DNA of 64,000 nucleotides from Adhaeribacter pallidiroseus (GTDB lineage: Bacteria > Bacteroidota > Bacteroidia > Cytophagales > Hymenobacteraceae): assembly GCF_003340495.1 (NCBI RefSeq), contig NZ_QASA01000001.1, positions 6,014,001 through 6,078,000 on the forward strand, read 5' to 3'. The translations under genes were made by a program, and so were the position numbers. This document shows positions 18,057-27,975 of the stretch, in pieces. The first letter of the stretch is position 1; every line of letters starts with the position of its first letter. The notes under the pieces are model-generated. The model was not told where the DNA came from. It saw only the letters and a list, made by a program, of their open reading frames with translations, and did no database searches.

Positions 18057-18851
18057 TTAACTGGTTGGCAAACTACTCGCATTAATGGTATTTTTGATAA
18101 ATGGCTTGGCTAAAGCCAGCACATCATTGGGCATGAGAGCTAAATCCAAACCCATCGCGTTTATAATGGCTTCGTCGCCGGGTTTAGTAGTGGCTCCCCC
18201 CCGGGCTGCAAAAGTATTTTTCTTTAACATTTCCCGGATCTCAGCCGCATGACGCGCTTCTACCGAAACAATTTTACCTGCTAATGCTAAGTTGGTGGCC
18301 GTGGTTAGTAATTTGCCAGCGCCGTTGTAAGCGCCTACCCCAATATCTTCGAAAGTACGGGCAGCGGTTAAAACAGCCGTTCTATCCGTCATGTTTACCA
18401 AAGAAAAATCTGGCGTTAGGGTTGGGATAGCCGCCGTGCCCAATACCGCTTTAAAAAAGTCGCGGTGCGCTACTTCGTGGTCGCGGATATCGGTGAGAAC
18501 AGATCGCTCGGTAGCATTAGAAAAAGTAGTATTAAAAGTGGCGCTTTTTACCAGCATATCATAAAACGCTGCTTCTAATTGCTCTAAAGCATAAGCATAA
18601 TTTAAAATTCCGGTATCACCCGAACCTAAATTCACCGCGGGTACTGCGTTCGGGTCAACGGGCGGAGTTGGTGGCGGGTCCACAACGCCGTTGAATTTTC
18701 CGTCATCGTCGTCGTTACAACCAGTCAGTAAAAGCGTGGTAAAGGCTGCTCCTGCACCAGCATATTTCAAAAAAGATCTTCTTTGGAGAGAAGAAGAAAT
18801 ATCAAGGGTACCATCCGCCTTTTTAGGCTGCGGATTTATAATTTTTGACAT
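18057..18851 (-). CDS. Tat-exported ferritin-like domain lipoprotein
   Basis: 264 residues. A twin-arginine motif (Arg24-Arg25 in QRRSFLKYAGAG) is followed by a hydrophobic stretch and a lipobox LLLTGC (Cys45). The four-helix ferritin-like domain carries Glu/His motifs on each helix: ALEQLEAAFYD, RDHEVAHRDFF, ARTFEDIGVGAY and VSVEARHAAEIREML. The family (DUF4439-like Ferritin_2) is abundant in Hymenobacteraceae; the metal and role are not established. It is the upstream member of a tandem pair with the frameshifted paralogue. Confidence 0.9.
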   Translation of the reverse strand: MSKIINPQPKKADGTLDISSSLQRRSFLKYAGAGAAFTTLLLTGCNDDDDGKFNGVVDPPPTPPVDPNAVPAVNLGSGDTGILNYAYALEQLEAAFYDMLVKSATFNTTFSNATERSVLTDIRDHEVAHRDFFKAVLGTAAIPTLTPDFSLVNMTDRTAVLTAARTFEDIGVGAYNGAGKLLTTATNLALAGKIVSVEARHAAEIREMLKKNTFAARGGATTKPGDEAIINAMGLDLALMPNDVLALAKPFIKNTINASSLPTS

Positions 18852-19563
18852 ATTTTAGCATTAAAGATTAAACTATAATTAATTAAATTAAAATGTTAAT
18901 GCTCGCTGATCTTTAAAGGCCTTTAAAAGTGCTTTTACATTTAGGTTTGCTTACGGGTTACTTTAAAAAAAGGATTTTAACTTAGTTTAGATGTCGATAA
19001 AAATACGGAGATGGAAAATAGAACTTTATTGGAATAAGCGGCTGTAATTTGGGTATTTTTTTGTACAAAAATTAGATGCGTAAAGATGATGCTTTATGAA
19101 ATTTCCGTATTTATACTTAAGAGGTAGCTAGTGGATTATGGTTGAAATTTGTATTTTTCTTGTAAAACTCTCCAAAACAAAAATCGCCCACCATGGTTTT
19201 GTATTTTAAAAAATATAATTGGTTTTATTTTTAGAATCAATAGCAGTTATTGTATTTTATAGATTGCTTATAGCCAGTATACTCATATTATGGGGGTAGT
19301 TGCCGGGAGTTTAATTAAGGCTTTTAAAAACCGGAATAATAATTACAACAGGTTTTATCTACAAATTCAGGGTAGCGGAAGGTAATCTTTTTGGTTCTTT
19401 GCCCCCGCGCAAAGTATTTTTAAAAAAATTGGTTTTTAGAATGCACATTCTAGATTAATCCGGCGGTAGTACCACCAGGAACAAGGAAAGCACAAGTTGT
19501 AAGTTACCTAAACCGCAGAGTAATGCACATTAGATATAGGTAACTAGCAAACCAACTTAAAAA
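18852..19563. other. AT-rich intergenic region, 712 bp
   Basis: No ORF over 60 codons, no tRNA-like cloverleaf and no terminator were seen. It must contain the promoter of the ferritin-like pair, but no perfect -7 element was found on the minus strand. Confidence 0.6.
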
Positions 19564-20802
19564 TTAAAAAGCCGCAATGGTTTTTTGAATAATATCGCAG
19601 CATTCGTGTAATTGTTCTTCCGTAATAACCAGTGGGGGAGCGAACCGGATAATATCGCCGTGCGTGGGTTTAGCCAATAAGCCATTTTCTTTTAAGGCTA
19701 AACATACATCCCAGGCGGTGCGGCCGTCCGGAGTAGGTTTAATAACAATGGCATTAAGCAAACCTCTGCCCCGTACCAGCTGCACGGTATCGGGGTATTG
19801 CTCTTGGATTTGCCGCATGCGTTCCCGGAAGATTTCGCCTTGTTTAAAGGCGTTTTCAATTAAGTTTTCTTCTCTAACTACTTCCAAAGCCGCCAGCGCT
19901 ACCGCACAGGCTAAAGGATTGCCGCCGTACGTAGAACCATGCTGGCCGGGCTTTAAGCACAACATAATGGCATCATCGGCCAGCACCGCTGACACTGGCA
20001 AAACACCCCCTGATAAAGCTTTTCCTAAGATTAGTACATCCGGACGAACGTTTTCGTAATCCGATGCTAGTAATTTACCCGTACGGGCAATGCCGGTCTG
20101 TATTTCATCTACCAGCAGCAATACCTGGTGTTTTTCGCAAAGCGCTTTGGCTTGGGCTAAATACCCTGCGGATGGGACATAAACGCCGGCCTCTCCTTGT
20201 ATCGGCTCTACCAGAAAACCACACACATGCGGATTTTGCAAAGCTTCTTCCAAAGCGGCTAAATCATCATAAGGCACTACTTTATAACCCGGCATAAAAG
20301 GGCCAAACCCACCGGTAGAATCCGGATCGGTAGAAAAAGAAATGATGCCGGTAGTGCGGCCATGGAAATTATGCTCTACCACTACAATCTCGGCCTGGTA
20401 CCGGGGAATGCCTTTTTCTTCGTAGCCCCATTTGCGCGCTAACTTTATGGCTGTTTCTACGGCTTCGGCCCCCGAATTCATGAGCAAAGCTTTCTCGTAG
20501 CCAAAATAATCGCAGATATATTTCTCGCATTCGCCCAGTTTATCGTTGTAAAAAGCCCGTGAAGTAAGCGTTAATAATGGCGCTTGGTCCATCAGGGCCT
20601 GAACAATTTTAGGATGGCAGTGGCCTTGGTTTACCGCGCTATAAGCCGAGAGAAAATCAAAATATTGCTTGCCTTCCACATCCCATAAGTAAACGCCTTC
20701 GCCACGGGCTAAAACTACTGGTAACGGATGGTAATTATGCGCTCCGTATTTTTCTTCTAAGGCAATGGCTTGTTGGCTGGAGGTAATGCTTATTGGGTTC
20801 AT
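19564..20802 (-). CDS. rocD: Ornithine-oxo-acid transaminase
   Basis: 412 residues. A class III PLP aminotransferase converting ornithine and 2-oxoglutarate to glutamate semialdehyde and glutamate. Visible features are the PLP-phosphate loop [20 protein letters not shown] (108-127), Asp232 in [16 protein letters not shown], and the Schiff-base Lys261 in [17 protein letters not shown]. Length and motif spacing match RocD/OAT rather than acetylornithine aminotransferase. It is monocistronic, with no arginine-catabolism genes adjacent. Confidence 0.95.
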   Translation of the reverse strand: MNPISITSSQQAIALEEKYGAHNYHPLPVVLARGEGVYLWDVEGKQYFDFLSAYSAVNQGHCHPKIVQALMDQAPLLTLTSRAFYNDKLGECEKYICDYFGYEKALLMNSGAEAVETAIKLARKWGYEEKGIPRYQAEIVVVEHNFHGRTTGIISFSTDPDSTGGFGPFMPGYKVVPYDDLAALEEALQNPHVCGFLVEPIQGEAGVYVPSAGYLAQAKALCEKHQVLLLVDEIQTGIARTGKLLASDYENVRPDVLILGKALSGGVLPVSAVLADDAIMLCLKPGQHGSTYGGNPLACAVALAALEVVREENLIENAFKQGEIFRERMRQIQEQYPDTVQLVRGRGLLNAIVIKPTPDGRTAWDVCLALKENGLLAKPTHGDIIRFAPPLVITEEQLHECCDIIQKTIAAF

Positions 20803-20981
20803 GGCAGGTTACATTAAAATACTTTAGCACTCAGAATAGATGCAAAAATTTAAAAAAATACCTGTTTTTTAAATTTTTGCTTTGCCTTGCTTAAAATTAC
20901 TTAAAACCTGGCGCTATTCAAAAACTGGTTTTATGCAACTAGGCTTGTACTTTTACAAACGTATTTAATAATTGTTTTCTT

Positions 20982-21137
20982 TTGAGCACCGATAAACTTC
21001 CACCGCTGCAGCCCGGCGATTATTACTTTAACGAACAAGGATTAATGGTTTTTACAGCCGCTTATCATTTAAAGCGTGGGTATTGTTGTAAAAACGGTTG
21101 CAAACACTGCCCCTATGGTTTTAAGAAGAAGCATTAA
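20982..21137 (+). CDS. DUF5522 domain protein, 51 residues
   Basis: Read from TTG 20982: MSTDKLPPLQPGDYYFNEQG, then LMVFTAAYHLKRGYCCKNGC and KHCPYGFKKKH. The Cys motif CC-x3-C-x2-C followed by PYG is the hallmark of DUF5522, a small probable metal-binding protein seen in many Bacteroidota; no function is known. No in-frame ATG precedes the conserved part and an upstream stop lies at 20940, so TTG is the likely start. Confidence 0.8.
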   Translation: MSTDKLPPLQPGDYYFNEQGLMVFTAAYHLKRGYCCKNGCKHCPYGFKKKH

Positions 21138-21272
21138 GTATCATTCTTATAAATTTAAGTATTCCAGAGAAGCCCAATTTACTTTATTATTATGCTTTAA
21201 ATTCTGCTGCGTAAAGTCGAATTTCTGACACTAAAGAGCTATTTTTTAAATTTATTTGAGTTAGGGGTTTGA

Positions 21273-21307
21273 TTGTCTGCTATTTTTTCGGATATTTGCG
21301 TCCCTTT
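21273..21307 (+). promoter_or_regulatory. Probable promoter for rpmB
   Basis: The -7-like GATATTTG near 21292-21299 differs from TAnnTTTG at one base, and a TTG lies about 20 nt upstream. A short leader runs to the ATG at 21336. Confidence 0.4.
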
Positions 21308-21335
21308 AAAATAAACGAATTAGATAAAGATAGAA

Positions 21336-21575
21336 ATGGCCAGAGTTTGTGACTTAACCGGAAAAAGACCACAGGTTGGTAATAACGTATCCCACGCAAA
21401 TAATAAAACCAAGCGTAAGTTTTACCCTAATTTACAGAAAAAGAAATTTTATGTACCGGAAGAAGATGCCTGGATCACTTTAAAAGTATCTACTTCGGCG
21501 ATCCGTACTATTAATAAAAACGGTATTTCGGCGGTGCTGAAAAAAGCAGTAGCTGACGGTTACATCGTTTACTAA
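21336..21575 (+). CDS. rpmB: 50S ribosomal protein L28
   Basis: 79 residues. It opens with [20 protein letters not shown], the L28 signature, and continues with [20 protein letters not shown]. It is a structural protein of the large subunit. The aminopeptidase gene starts 10 bp after the stop, so both may share a transcript. Confidence 0.97.
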   Translation: MARVCDLTGKRPQVGNNVSHANNKTKRKFYPNLQKKKFYVPEEDAWITLKVSTSAIRTINKNGISAVLKKAVADGYIVY

Positions 21576-21585
21576 ATTTAAATTA

Positions 21586-23019
21586 ATGTCGGCTCTCCGG
21601 CTTATCCTGCTGCTGGCAGGAATTAGTTTCGGCGTAGGTGCTTATGCGCAGTCCGAAGTTAGTCCGGAGAAACCCACTGATTTTTTGAATAAAGATTTTC
21701 ACCGGCAACGGAGAGAGCTGCTGATTAAACAACTGCCGGCTCACTCCGTTGCTGTTTTTTTTGCCAATCCAATTCGTAATCGGGCCAACGATGTGGATTA
21801 TCATTATCACCAAGATCCGGATTTTTATTACTTAACCGGTTACCGCGAACCGAACGCGGTTTTGGTATTGTTTGCGCCGGAAAAAACAATAGCCGGTAAA
21901 CCCACCCACGAACTTATCTTTATTCAGCCCCGCGACCCGAAGCAGGAACAATGGAACGGCAAGCGCCTCGGCGAAAAAGGCGTAGCTGAACAACTAGGAT
22001 TTCATAACATCTTACTTAACTCGGGCTTTGCTGACTTTAATCTGGATGCAGCCACTTTTACCGGTGGTATTTTAATTAAAGAATTACCCGAAGATACCCG
22101 CGATAACTCACGCGACAAAGCCGATTTATTTAGCCTGGTGCAACAATTCAAACAAAAAGTAAATTACCCGGGCAACACGAAGGTTAATAATACTATTCTG
22201 CCCACCATCCTGGACCGGATGCGGGAAGTAAAAACCCCCGAAGAGTTAACATTACTACGAAAAGCAATTTCTATCTCGGCCGTAGGGCAGCAAGAAGTCA
22301 TGAAAGCCATGCAACCCACTATGTCAGAAACAGAGGTACAAGGGTTGCATGAGTTTGTGTATAAAAAATACGGTTCGGAGTACGAAGGGTATCCCTCTAT
22401 TGTGGGTGCGGGTAATAACGCCTGCGTGTTGCATTACATTGAAAACGACAAACCCCAACTCGGAAACAACTTGGTTTTAATGGATGTAGGCGCCGAGTAC
22501 CACGGTTATACTGCCGATGTAACGCGCACCATTCCGGCTACCGGTACTTTTACGCCCGAGCAAAAACAATTGTATCAACTGGTACTGGAGGCGCAAGAAG
22601 CCGGATTTGCGCAATGCCAGGTAGGGAAGCCTTTTGTTGCGCCGCACCAAGCGGCCCAGCGAGTTATTGCGCAAGGTTTAAAAAAGTTAGGTATTATTAA
22701 AAAAGAAGAAGATGCCAGCCTGTATTTTCCGCACGGCACATCGCATTATTTAGGTTTGGATGTACATGATCCCGGTACCTACGGCCCATTTCAGGCTAAC
22801 ACGGTTATTACCGTGGAACCCGGCATTTACATACCCGAAGGAAGTCCTTGTAATAAAAAGTGGTGGGGCATGGGTATCCGCATCGAAGATGATATTTTAA
22901 TTACCGAAAAAGGATGGGAGAACTTATCGGTAGCGGCGCCCCGTACTATTGCGGAAATAGAAGCGTTTATGGCAAAGCCCAGTGCCTTCGATGATTTGGT
23001 GTTGCCCGCGTTGAAATAA
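21586..23019 (+). CDS. Secreted aminopeptidase P family metallopeptidase
   Basis: About 477 residues. A signal peptide (LRLILLLAGISFGVGAYAQ) implies export, unlike cytoplasmic PepP. An AMP_N domain (about 35-170) precedes the pita-bread domain with dinuclear metal ligands: Asp300 and Asp311 (LVLMDVGAEYHGYTADVTRT), the His in FPHGTSHYLGLDVHDPG near 382, Glu in VEPGIYIPEG near 410 and Glu in GIRIEDDILIT near 433. It removes N-terminal residues before proline. It follows rpmB by 10 bp. Confidence 0.93.
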   Translation: MSALRLILLLAGISFGVGAYAQSEVSPEKPTDFLNKDFHRQRRELLIKQLPAHSVAVFFANPIRNRANDVDYHYHQDPDFYYLTGYREPNAVLVLFAPEKTIAGKPTHELIFIQPRDPKQEQWNGKRLGEKGVAEQLGFHNILLNSGFADFNLDAATFTGGILIKELPEDTRDNSRDKADLFSLVQQFKQKVNYPGNTKVNNTILPTILDRMREVKTPEELTLLRKAISISAVGQQEVMKAMQPTMSETEVQGLHEFVYKKYGSEYEGYPSIVGAGNNACVLHYIENDKPQLGNNLVLMDVGAEYHGYTADVTRTIPATGTFTPEQKQLYQLVLEAQEAGFAQCQVGKPFVAPHQAAQRVIAQGLKKLGIIKKEEDASLYFPHGTSHYLGLDVHDPGTYGPFQANTVITVEPGIYIPEGSPCNKKWWGMGIRIEDDILITEKGWENLSVAAPRTIAEIEAFMAKPSAFDDLVLPALK

Positions 23020-23072
23020 GACTTTTGCCTAAAAAATTTAAACTTAGGCTTACAGTTCTATTTATTCCTAAA

Positions 23073-23765
23073 TTACTCGTGACTTACTTTTTTTGTAGCA
23101 AAGGAGCTAATCTGTTTTACTATATTCCGGAAGCCGGCGTAGAGTACAATATCGGTAAACATTTCAAATTCTTTTTTGTAGCCGGCAACCAAGCCAATCT
23201 TTTCCGACTTGTAGGTATTAGTAGCGGACCAGGGCATCCAGCCAACGTTACGCTTATGTTTTTGCATGTACAGGTTTATGGCTAATTCTACCTGGTAACG
23301 ATTCACTTCCTGGTTAAAAACTTTAAGTAGATCTTTCTTTTTCACAATCCGCTCACCCGATAACAAAATATCCCCGCGGTCAAATTTTACGAACCAGGGA
23401 GCATTGATGCGGCGCAAAATAAGCATATCCAGATTATGCCGAGTTATGGCTTGAATAGCTTTTTCAATTTCGGTTTTATCAATGTCCCGTAAATCGGCAT
23501 CCATTAATAAAATATTCTCGTGTTGGGCTATTTGTAAACCATGCCGAATCGCCGCTGCCTTGCCTTGGTTATAAGGTAAGCGAATGAGTTCTACCGTAGG
23601 CCAGTAATCCGGAATAATATCAGCCGTATCATCATCCGAGCCATCATCTACACAAATTATTTGCGTAATATTCTTTATTTGCGTAACCACTTCCAAAACC
23701 TGAAAAACCCGATATTCTTCATTATAAAAAGGGATAATACAAGTAGTTTGGTTGTTTAGGTACAT
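23073..23765 (-). CDS. Family 2 glycosyltransferase
   Basis: 230 residues. A GT-A fold: CIIPFYNEEYRVFQVLEVV at the start, VDDGSDDDTADII, YNQGKAAAIRHGL and the metal-binding DxD as LLMDADLRD near 90. It lacks membrane segments, so it would act in the cytoplasm. Acceptor and donor are unknown; no polysaccharide cluster is adjacent. It is convergent with the aminopeptidase gene, 53 bp apart. Confidence 0.9.
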   Translation of the reverse strand: MYLNNQTTCIIPFYNEEYRVFQVLEVVTQIKNITQIICVDDGSDDDTADIIPDYWPTVELIRLPYNQGKAAAIRHGLQIAQHENILLMDADLRDIDKTEIEKAIQAITRHNLDMLILRRINAPWFVKFDRGDILLSGERIVKKKDLLKVFNQEVNRYQVELAINLYMQKHKRNVGWMPWSATNTYKSEKIGLVAGYKKEFEMFTDIVLYAGFRNIVKQISSFATKKVSHE

Positions 23766-23787
23766 GTTTTAGCAGCTAGTAGGTCGA

Positions 23788-23822
23788 CAAAGTTAAAGTT
23801 TAAAGATGAAATTAATTGTCAA
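23788..23822 (-). promoter_or_regulatory. Possible promoter of the glycosyltransferase gene
   Basis: The minus strand reads TAACTTTG (exact TAnnTTTG), with a TTG 24 nt further upstream, slightly longer than usual spacing. Confidence 0.4.
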
Positions 23823-24177
23823 AAAAATCAGTAATTAGTACAAATACGGAAATAGTAGTTAAATAGGTTCTATGGTTTGTTAAAGTTACCGCAATATTAC
23901 GTTTATTCTGCAGTTCAAATTTTTTCGTGGCTAAAGAGTTGTAAGCTGGTTATTTGATACTGCTTAATTTGGTATTTGTAAGCAATACTTTTAAGTATGA
24001 ATGGCATATCGGATTTTAAAAAGGCAAAGTTTAAAAAACAGCTTTAAAATAAAACTAAATGCTAGATATGCGGTACTGTTTAAGGGGTAATTAATTAAAT
24101 AGCGTATTTTTACGGATAGAAGTAGAAACCAAGAGTATGCTTGTTGGGGGCAAGTATAAATTTTTAGATTTTTGAAC

Positions 24178-24208
24178 TTGTAAATAAAAGTTTAATCCGC
24201 TATATTTG
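24178..24208 (+). promoter_or_regulatory. Promoter of rpmG-DUF4295-ftsY
   Basis: TTG (24178-24180), a 20-nt spacer, then TATATTTG (24201-24208). This is a near-ideal Bacteroidota -33/-7 pair, 26 nt before the rpmG ATG. Confidence 0.75.
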
Positions 24209-24234
24209 CAGTCCTAATTCAAAATACAGTTGAG

Positions 24235-24417
24235 ATGGCTAAAAAAGGAAACCGAGTACAGGTAATAATGGAATGCACCGAGCAGAAAAATTCCGGCGTT
24301 CCAGGTACTTCCCGATATATTACTACCAAAAATCGCAAGAACACCCCAGAGCGGTTAGAAATGAAAAAATTTAACCCGAACCTGAGAAAAGTTACTGTAC
24401 ACAAAGAAATTAAATAA
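24235..24417 (+). CDS. rpmG: 50S ribosomal protein L33
   Basis: 60 residues: [40 protein letters not shown] and ending KVTVHKEIK, all typical of L33. Only one Cys remains, so this is a zinc-free (C-minus) form. It is immediately followed by the DUF4295 gene (2 bp) and then ftsY, a conserved Bacteroidota order. Confidence 0.97.
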   Translation: MAKKGNRVQVIMECTEQKNSGVPGTSRYITTKNRKNTPERLEMKKFNPNLRKVTVHKEIK

Positions 24418-24419
24418 CC

Positions 24420-24575
24420 ATGGCTAAGAAAGTAGTTGCGACCCTGAAAACCTCCACTGGTAAAGATTGGGCAAAAGTTATAAAAGCAGTAAAATCACCT
24501 AAAACGGGTGCTTATACCTTTAGAGAAGAAATGGTGCCTGTAGATAAAGTGCAGGAATTTTTAGCAGCCAAATAA
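24420..24575 (+). CDS. DUF4295 small protein
   Basis: 51 residues from ATG 24420: MAKKVVATLKTSTGKDWAKV, IKAVKSPKTGAYTFREEM, VPVDKVQEFLAAK. DUF4295 proteins sit between rpmG and ftsY across Bacteroidota and are probably ribosome-associated (an inference from context and basic charge). Followed by a terminator at 24605-24634. Confidence 0.9.
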   Translation: MAKKVVATLKTSTGKDWAKVIKAVKSPKTGAYTFREEMVPVDKVQEFLAAK

Positions 24576-24604
24576 TTGCGGCTATTGCTTTAAAATAATA
24601 CCAG

Positions 24605-24634
24605 AAAGTCCCACAATCTTTGTCGGGACTTTTT
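24605..24634 (+). terminator. Terminator or attenuator between DUF4295 and ftsY
   Basis: AAAGTCCC and GGGACTTT form the stem, with a T-run behind. It lies 58 bp before the ftsY ATG, so ftsY expression needs readthrough or an unrecognised promoter. Confidence 0.8.
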
Positions 24635-24692
24635 CTGTTTATAGTTACGCAGATTAGATTATTTATTATACCGTTCAGAAGTAATTACCACC

Positions 24693-25649
24693 ATGGGACT
24701 TTTTGACTTCTTCAGTAAAGAAAAAAAAGAATCGCTGGATAAAGGTTTGGAAAAAACCAAAACCAGCTTTTTCGACCAACTCAGCAAAGCGGTGGTCGGA
24801 AAATCGAAAGTAGACGAAGAAGTACTGGACGATTTGGAAGATACGCTCGTGCACTCGGATGTGGGGGTGCAAACTACTATTAAAATTATTAAACGCATCG
24901 AAGACCGGGTGGCCCGCGATAAGTACGTGAGTACGTCGGAACTGGACCGGATCTTGCGGGAAGAAATTGCCGCTTTACTCGAAGAAAATAACTCGGGCAA
25001 GGCTACGGCTGAATTTGTTTTACCCGCTAATATAAAGCCTTACGTGATTATGGTGGTAGGGGTAAACGGCGTAGGTAAAACTACTACCATTGGTAAGCTG
25101 GCCGCGCAGTTTCATAAAGCCGGCAAAAAAGTAGTACTGGGAGCCGCCGATACTTTCCGGGCCGCCGCCGTAGACCAGCTTATTATTTGGGGCGAACGGG
25201 TAGGCGTGCCGGTTATTTCGCACGGCATGAATACCGATCCGGCTTCGGTGGCTTTTGATGCGGTAAAAAGAGGTGTAGAAATGGAAGCGGACGTGGTGAT
25301 TATTGATACTGCCGGCCGCCTGCACAACAAAGTAGGCTTAATGAACGAGCTTACCAAAATTAAGCGCGTGATGCAGAAGTTTATTGAACAAGCGCCGCAC
25401 GAAGTGTTGCTGGTGCTCGATGGCAGCACCGGCCAGAACGCCGTTATTCAGGCCCGTGAATTTACCAAAGCTACGGATGTTACCGCATTGGCAATTACTA
25501 AACTAGACGGAACCGCCAAAGGGGGCGTAGTGATTGGCATCTCCGATGAATTTAAAATTCCGGTGAAATACATTGGTGTGGGTGAGAAAATCGACGACTT
25601 GCAGGTGTTTGACAAGCACGAATTTGTAGATTCGCTGTTCTCGAAGTAA
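24693..25649 (+). CDS. ftsY: Signal recognition particle receptor FtsY
   Basis: 318 residues. The SRP-receptor GTPase that docks ribosome-SRP complexes at the inner membrane. A short amphipathic/acidic N-terminus (MGLFDFFSKEKKESLD), then the N domain to about 110, and the G domain with GVNGVGKTTTIGKLA (123-137), DTFRAAAVDQL (153-163), DTAGRLHNK (205-213) and TKLDGTAKGG (269-278). The long acidic A domain of E. coli is absent, as usual in this phylum. Confidence 0.97.
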   Translation: MGLFDFFSKEKKESLDKGLEKTKTSFFDQLSKAVVGKSKVDEEVLDDLEDTLVHSDVGVQTTIKIIKRIEDRVARDKYVSTSELDRILREEIAALLEENNSGKATAEFVLPANIKPYVIMVVGVNGVGKTTTIGKLAAQFHKAGKKVVLGAADTFRAAAVDQLIIWGERVGVPVISHGMNTDPASVAFDAVKRGVEMEADVVIIDTAGRLHNKVGLMNELTKIKRVMQKFIEQAPHEVLLVLDGSTGQNAVIQAREFTKATDVTALAITKLDGTAKGGVVIGISDEFKIPVKYIGVGEKIDDLQVFDKHEFVDSLFSK

Positions 25650-25717
25650 AAAATTTAAAAAAGCAGAGAACCTGTCTATAAGTTAACCTAAATTTTATTT
25701 ACCATCATTTATACAGG

Positions 25718-25744
25718 AGCGTAGGGAAATATCTACGCTTTTTT
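25718..25744 (+). terminator. Terminator after ftsY
   Basis: AGCGTAG and CTACGCT form the stem around GGAAATAT, followed by a T5 run, about 70 bp past the ftsY stop. Confidence 0.75.
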
Positions 25745-25816
25745 GTTTACCAGGTAGTGTAAGCTAAGTCCACCTGACCTGCTTACCTCCGGTGTAATAA
25801 AAACGGTTTAAAAGTA

Positions 25817-26260
25817 TTAAGCGAAAGAAGGTTGTAAATGCCCGTTAACTTGCTGGCAACTTTTTAACCAGATAAGTCCGGCTTCGCGGGAGGTAAAAAT
25901 ACGAACTTGCAATAGTTGGCCAATTAAACTTACTTGCATTACCTCGCCAGCCTGTTCGCCAAATGAATCTGGCAACGCAACATGGGCCAGGTAACGAACT
26001 CCTGCCTCCACTGCTTTCGGTAACCATTCTTTTTTCAACCAAGGTACCGCTGATTCCCAGGGGCCGGTAAAAAGGGCATTGTCGTTTAACTTATAAGGGC
26101 ATTTTACTTGCTGGGTAAGTTCCAGGCCTAATTGACAAGCTTTTTTTAAATCAGCTTGCGAGGAGTAACCAATCCAAAAAGTATCAATAATATTTAGTTC
26201 CGGATTGTATTCAATTTCATAGAACGTTTTATTGAATACGTTTTGAGCGGTTTTACGCAT
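25817..26260 (-). CDS. Hypothetical protein, possibly STAS-like
   Basis: 147 residues. The start NKTFYEIEYNPELNIIDTFW and an alternating strand/helix plan resemble the short SpoIIAA/STAS-like hypothetical proteins common in Cytophagales; this is a weak, fold-level impression. There is no signal peptide. It stands alone between ftsY and rimO, convergent with ftsY. No catalytic motif seen. Confidence 0.6.
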   Translation of the reverse strand: MRKTAQNVFNKTFYEIEYNPELNIIDTFWIGYSSQADLKKACQLGLELTQQVKCPYKLNDNALFTGPWESAVPWLKKEWLPKAVEAGVRYLAHVALPDSFGEQAGEVMQVSLIGQLLQVRIFTSREAGLIWLKSCQQVNGHLQPSFA

Positions 26261-26625
26261 GAGGTAAAAAAGTGATTTTCAGCGGTAATGAAGCTGTTTA
26301 TCTTAAATATATTTAAGAAAGATTAAACCTGTTTACTTATTTCATAATTTAATAAATAAAGTTTTTTCGTAACGGGTAATCATAAAGCAACCGCTATATC
26401 CGGAAGTACAGACTTATAATTTCGGGGTAGGCCATTGGAGTATTTTATTTTTTAAATTTTTCTGCTTTTTCTAAACAGTAGACAATCAACCTTTTTAGTG
26501 AAACCAATACCCAGCCTAAGTATTTTATTCCCCAAACAAATCGTACCTTTGCCAACCGTTTCAAAACGAACCAATCTACATAAAAGAGGGTTTCTGTTTT
26601 ACATTATTCCATCACCGAAATATTC
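26261..26625. other. Intergenic region upstream of rimO
   Basis: No gene seen. It contains a -7 element for rimO at 26544-26551 and one TTTAAATTT motif near 26453. Confidence 0.6.
26544..26551 (+). promoter_or_regulatory. -7 element of the rimO promoter
   Basis: TACCTTTG is an exact TAnnTTTG, identical to the HU element. The -33 is T-rich but lacks a clear TTG. The GTG start follows about 75 nt later. Confidence 0.5.
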
Positions 26626-27975
26626 GTGAAAGTAAGAACATTAAAAAAAGATAAGGTAAACGTAATTACGCTGGGTTGTTCTAAAAACCTGGTGGATTCC
26701 GAAGTATTAATGGGGCAATTGCGCGGCAACGATTTTGCGGTTACCCACGAAAGCGAGAAGAACGATGCCAACATCATTATTATAAATACCTGCGGTTTTA
26801 TCGATAACGCCAAGCAGGAATCCATTGACACCATTCTGCAATACGCCGACGAGAAAGAAGCCGGCAATATTGATAAATTATACGTTACGGGTTGTTTGTC
26901 GCAGCGCTACAAAGATTCGCTGGAAGCCGAAATTCCGCAGGTGGATGCCTATTTTGGTACGCTGGAAATGCCGCAGCTGCTCAAAACCTTAGAGGCTGAT
27001 TACAAGCATGAATTAATTGGCGAACGCTTGCTTACTACGCCCAAGCACTACGCTTATTTTAAAATTGCCGAAGGCTGCAACCGTCCTTGTTCTTTCTGCG
27101 CTATTCCGCTGATGCGCGGCAAACACGTGGATCGCTCCATCGAAGATTTAGTAAAAGAAGCCAATCGGTTGGCCGCGATGGGTACGAAAGAACTTATTTT
27201 AATCGCCCAGGATTTAACCTACTACGGTTTGCAGCACTACGGTGAACGCAAACTAGCCGATTTGTTACGGAATTTATCGGATGTGCCCGGTATTGATTGG
27301 ATCCGGATGCAGTACGCTTATCCGTCGCAGTTTCCGATGGAAGCGCTGGAAGTAATGGCGGAACGCGCGAATATCTGCAAATATCTGGATATGCCTTTGC
27401 AGCACATCTCCGATAACATGCTTAAAACCATGCGCCGCGGAATAAGTAAACGCCGGACCATTGAATTAGTAGATACCATCCGGCAACGGGTACCCAGTAT
27501 TGCTTTGCGGACTACTTTAATTGCCGGCCACCCGGGCGAAACCGAGCAGGATTTTGAAGAACTATACGACTTCGTAGAAAAAACGCGCTTCGACCGGTTG
27601 GGCATTTTTACGTATTCGCACGAAGAAAATACCCACGCACACACGCTGGGCGACACCGTACCCGACGAAGTAAAACAAGAACGGGCCGACGCCATTATGG
27701 AACTACAGCAAGGCATTTCGCTGGAAATGAACGAAGCGCGCGTGGGACAAACGTATCAAGTATTGTTCGACCGGAAAGAGAGCGGTTATTACGTAGGACG
27801 TACGCAATACGACTCCCCGGAAGTAGACAACGAAGTATTAGTACCCGCCAGCAATCAATACATCCGGATTGGTGATTTTGCGCCGGTTAAAATAGTGAGC
27901 TGCACCGACTTTGATTTGTATGGGGAAGTAATAAACGAAGCAGCTGCTTTAAACAAAATGCTTTTAACGCATTAA
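26626..27975 (+). CDS. rimO: Ribosomal protein S12 methylthiotransferase RimO
   Basis: 449 residues from GTG 26626. It methylthiolates an aspartate of S12. The N-terminal MTTase domain carries the auxiliary cluster cysteines Cys18 (VITLGCSKN), Cys56 (NTCGFID) and Cys90 (VTGCLSQRY); the radical SAM motif CNRPCSFC gives Cys151, Cys155 and Cys158. A C-terminal TRAM domain (about 370-445) binds RNA. LVDSEVLMGQL after GCSKN distinguishes RimO from MiaB. Strong terminator downstream. Confidence 0.97.
   Translation: MKVRTLKKDKVNVITLGCSKNLVDSEVLMGQLRGNDFAVTHESEKNDANIIIINTCGFIDNAKQESIDTILQYADEKEAGNIDKLYVTGCLSQRYKDSLEAEIPQVDAYFGTLEMPQLLKTLEADYKHELIGERLLTTPKHYAYFKIAEGCNRPCSFCAIPLMRGKHVDRSIEDLVKEANRLAAMGTKELILIAQDLTYYGLQHYGERKLADLLRNLSDVPGIDWIRMQYAYPSQFPMEALEVMAERANICKYLDMPLQHISDNMLKTMRRGISKRRTIELVDTIRQRVPSIALRTTLIAGHPGETEQDFEELYDFVEKTRFDRLGIFTYSHEENTHAHTLGDTVPDEVKQERADAIMELQQGISLEMNEARVGQTYQVLFDRKESGYYVGRTQYDSPEVDNEVLVPASNQYIRIGDFAPVKIVSCTDFDLYGEVINEAAALNKMLLTH

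Larger units (their letters stand above)
23766..24234. other. Divergent promoter region between the glycosyltransferase and rpmG
   Basis: AT-rich with no ORF. A possible minus-strand -7 (CAAAGTTA on the plus strand, 23788-23795) and an excellent plus-strand promoter (24178-24208) are present. Confidence 0.7.
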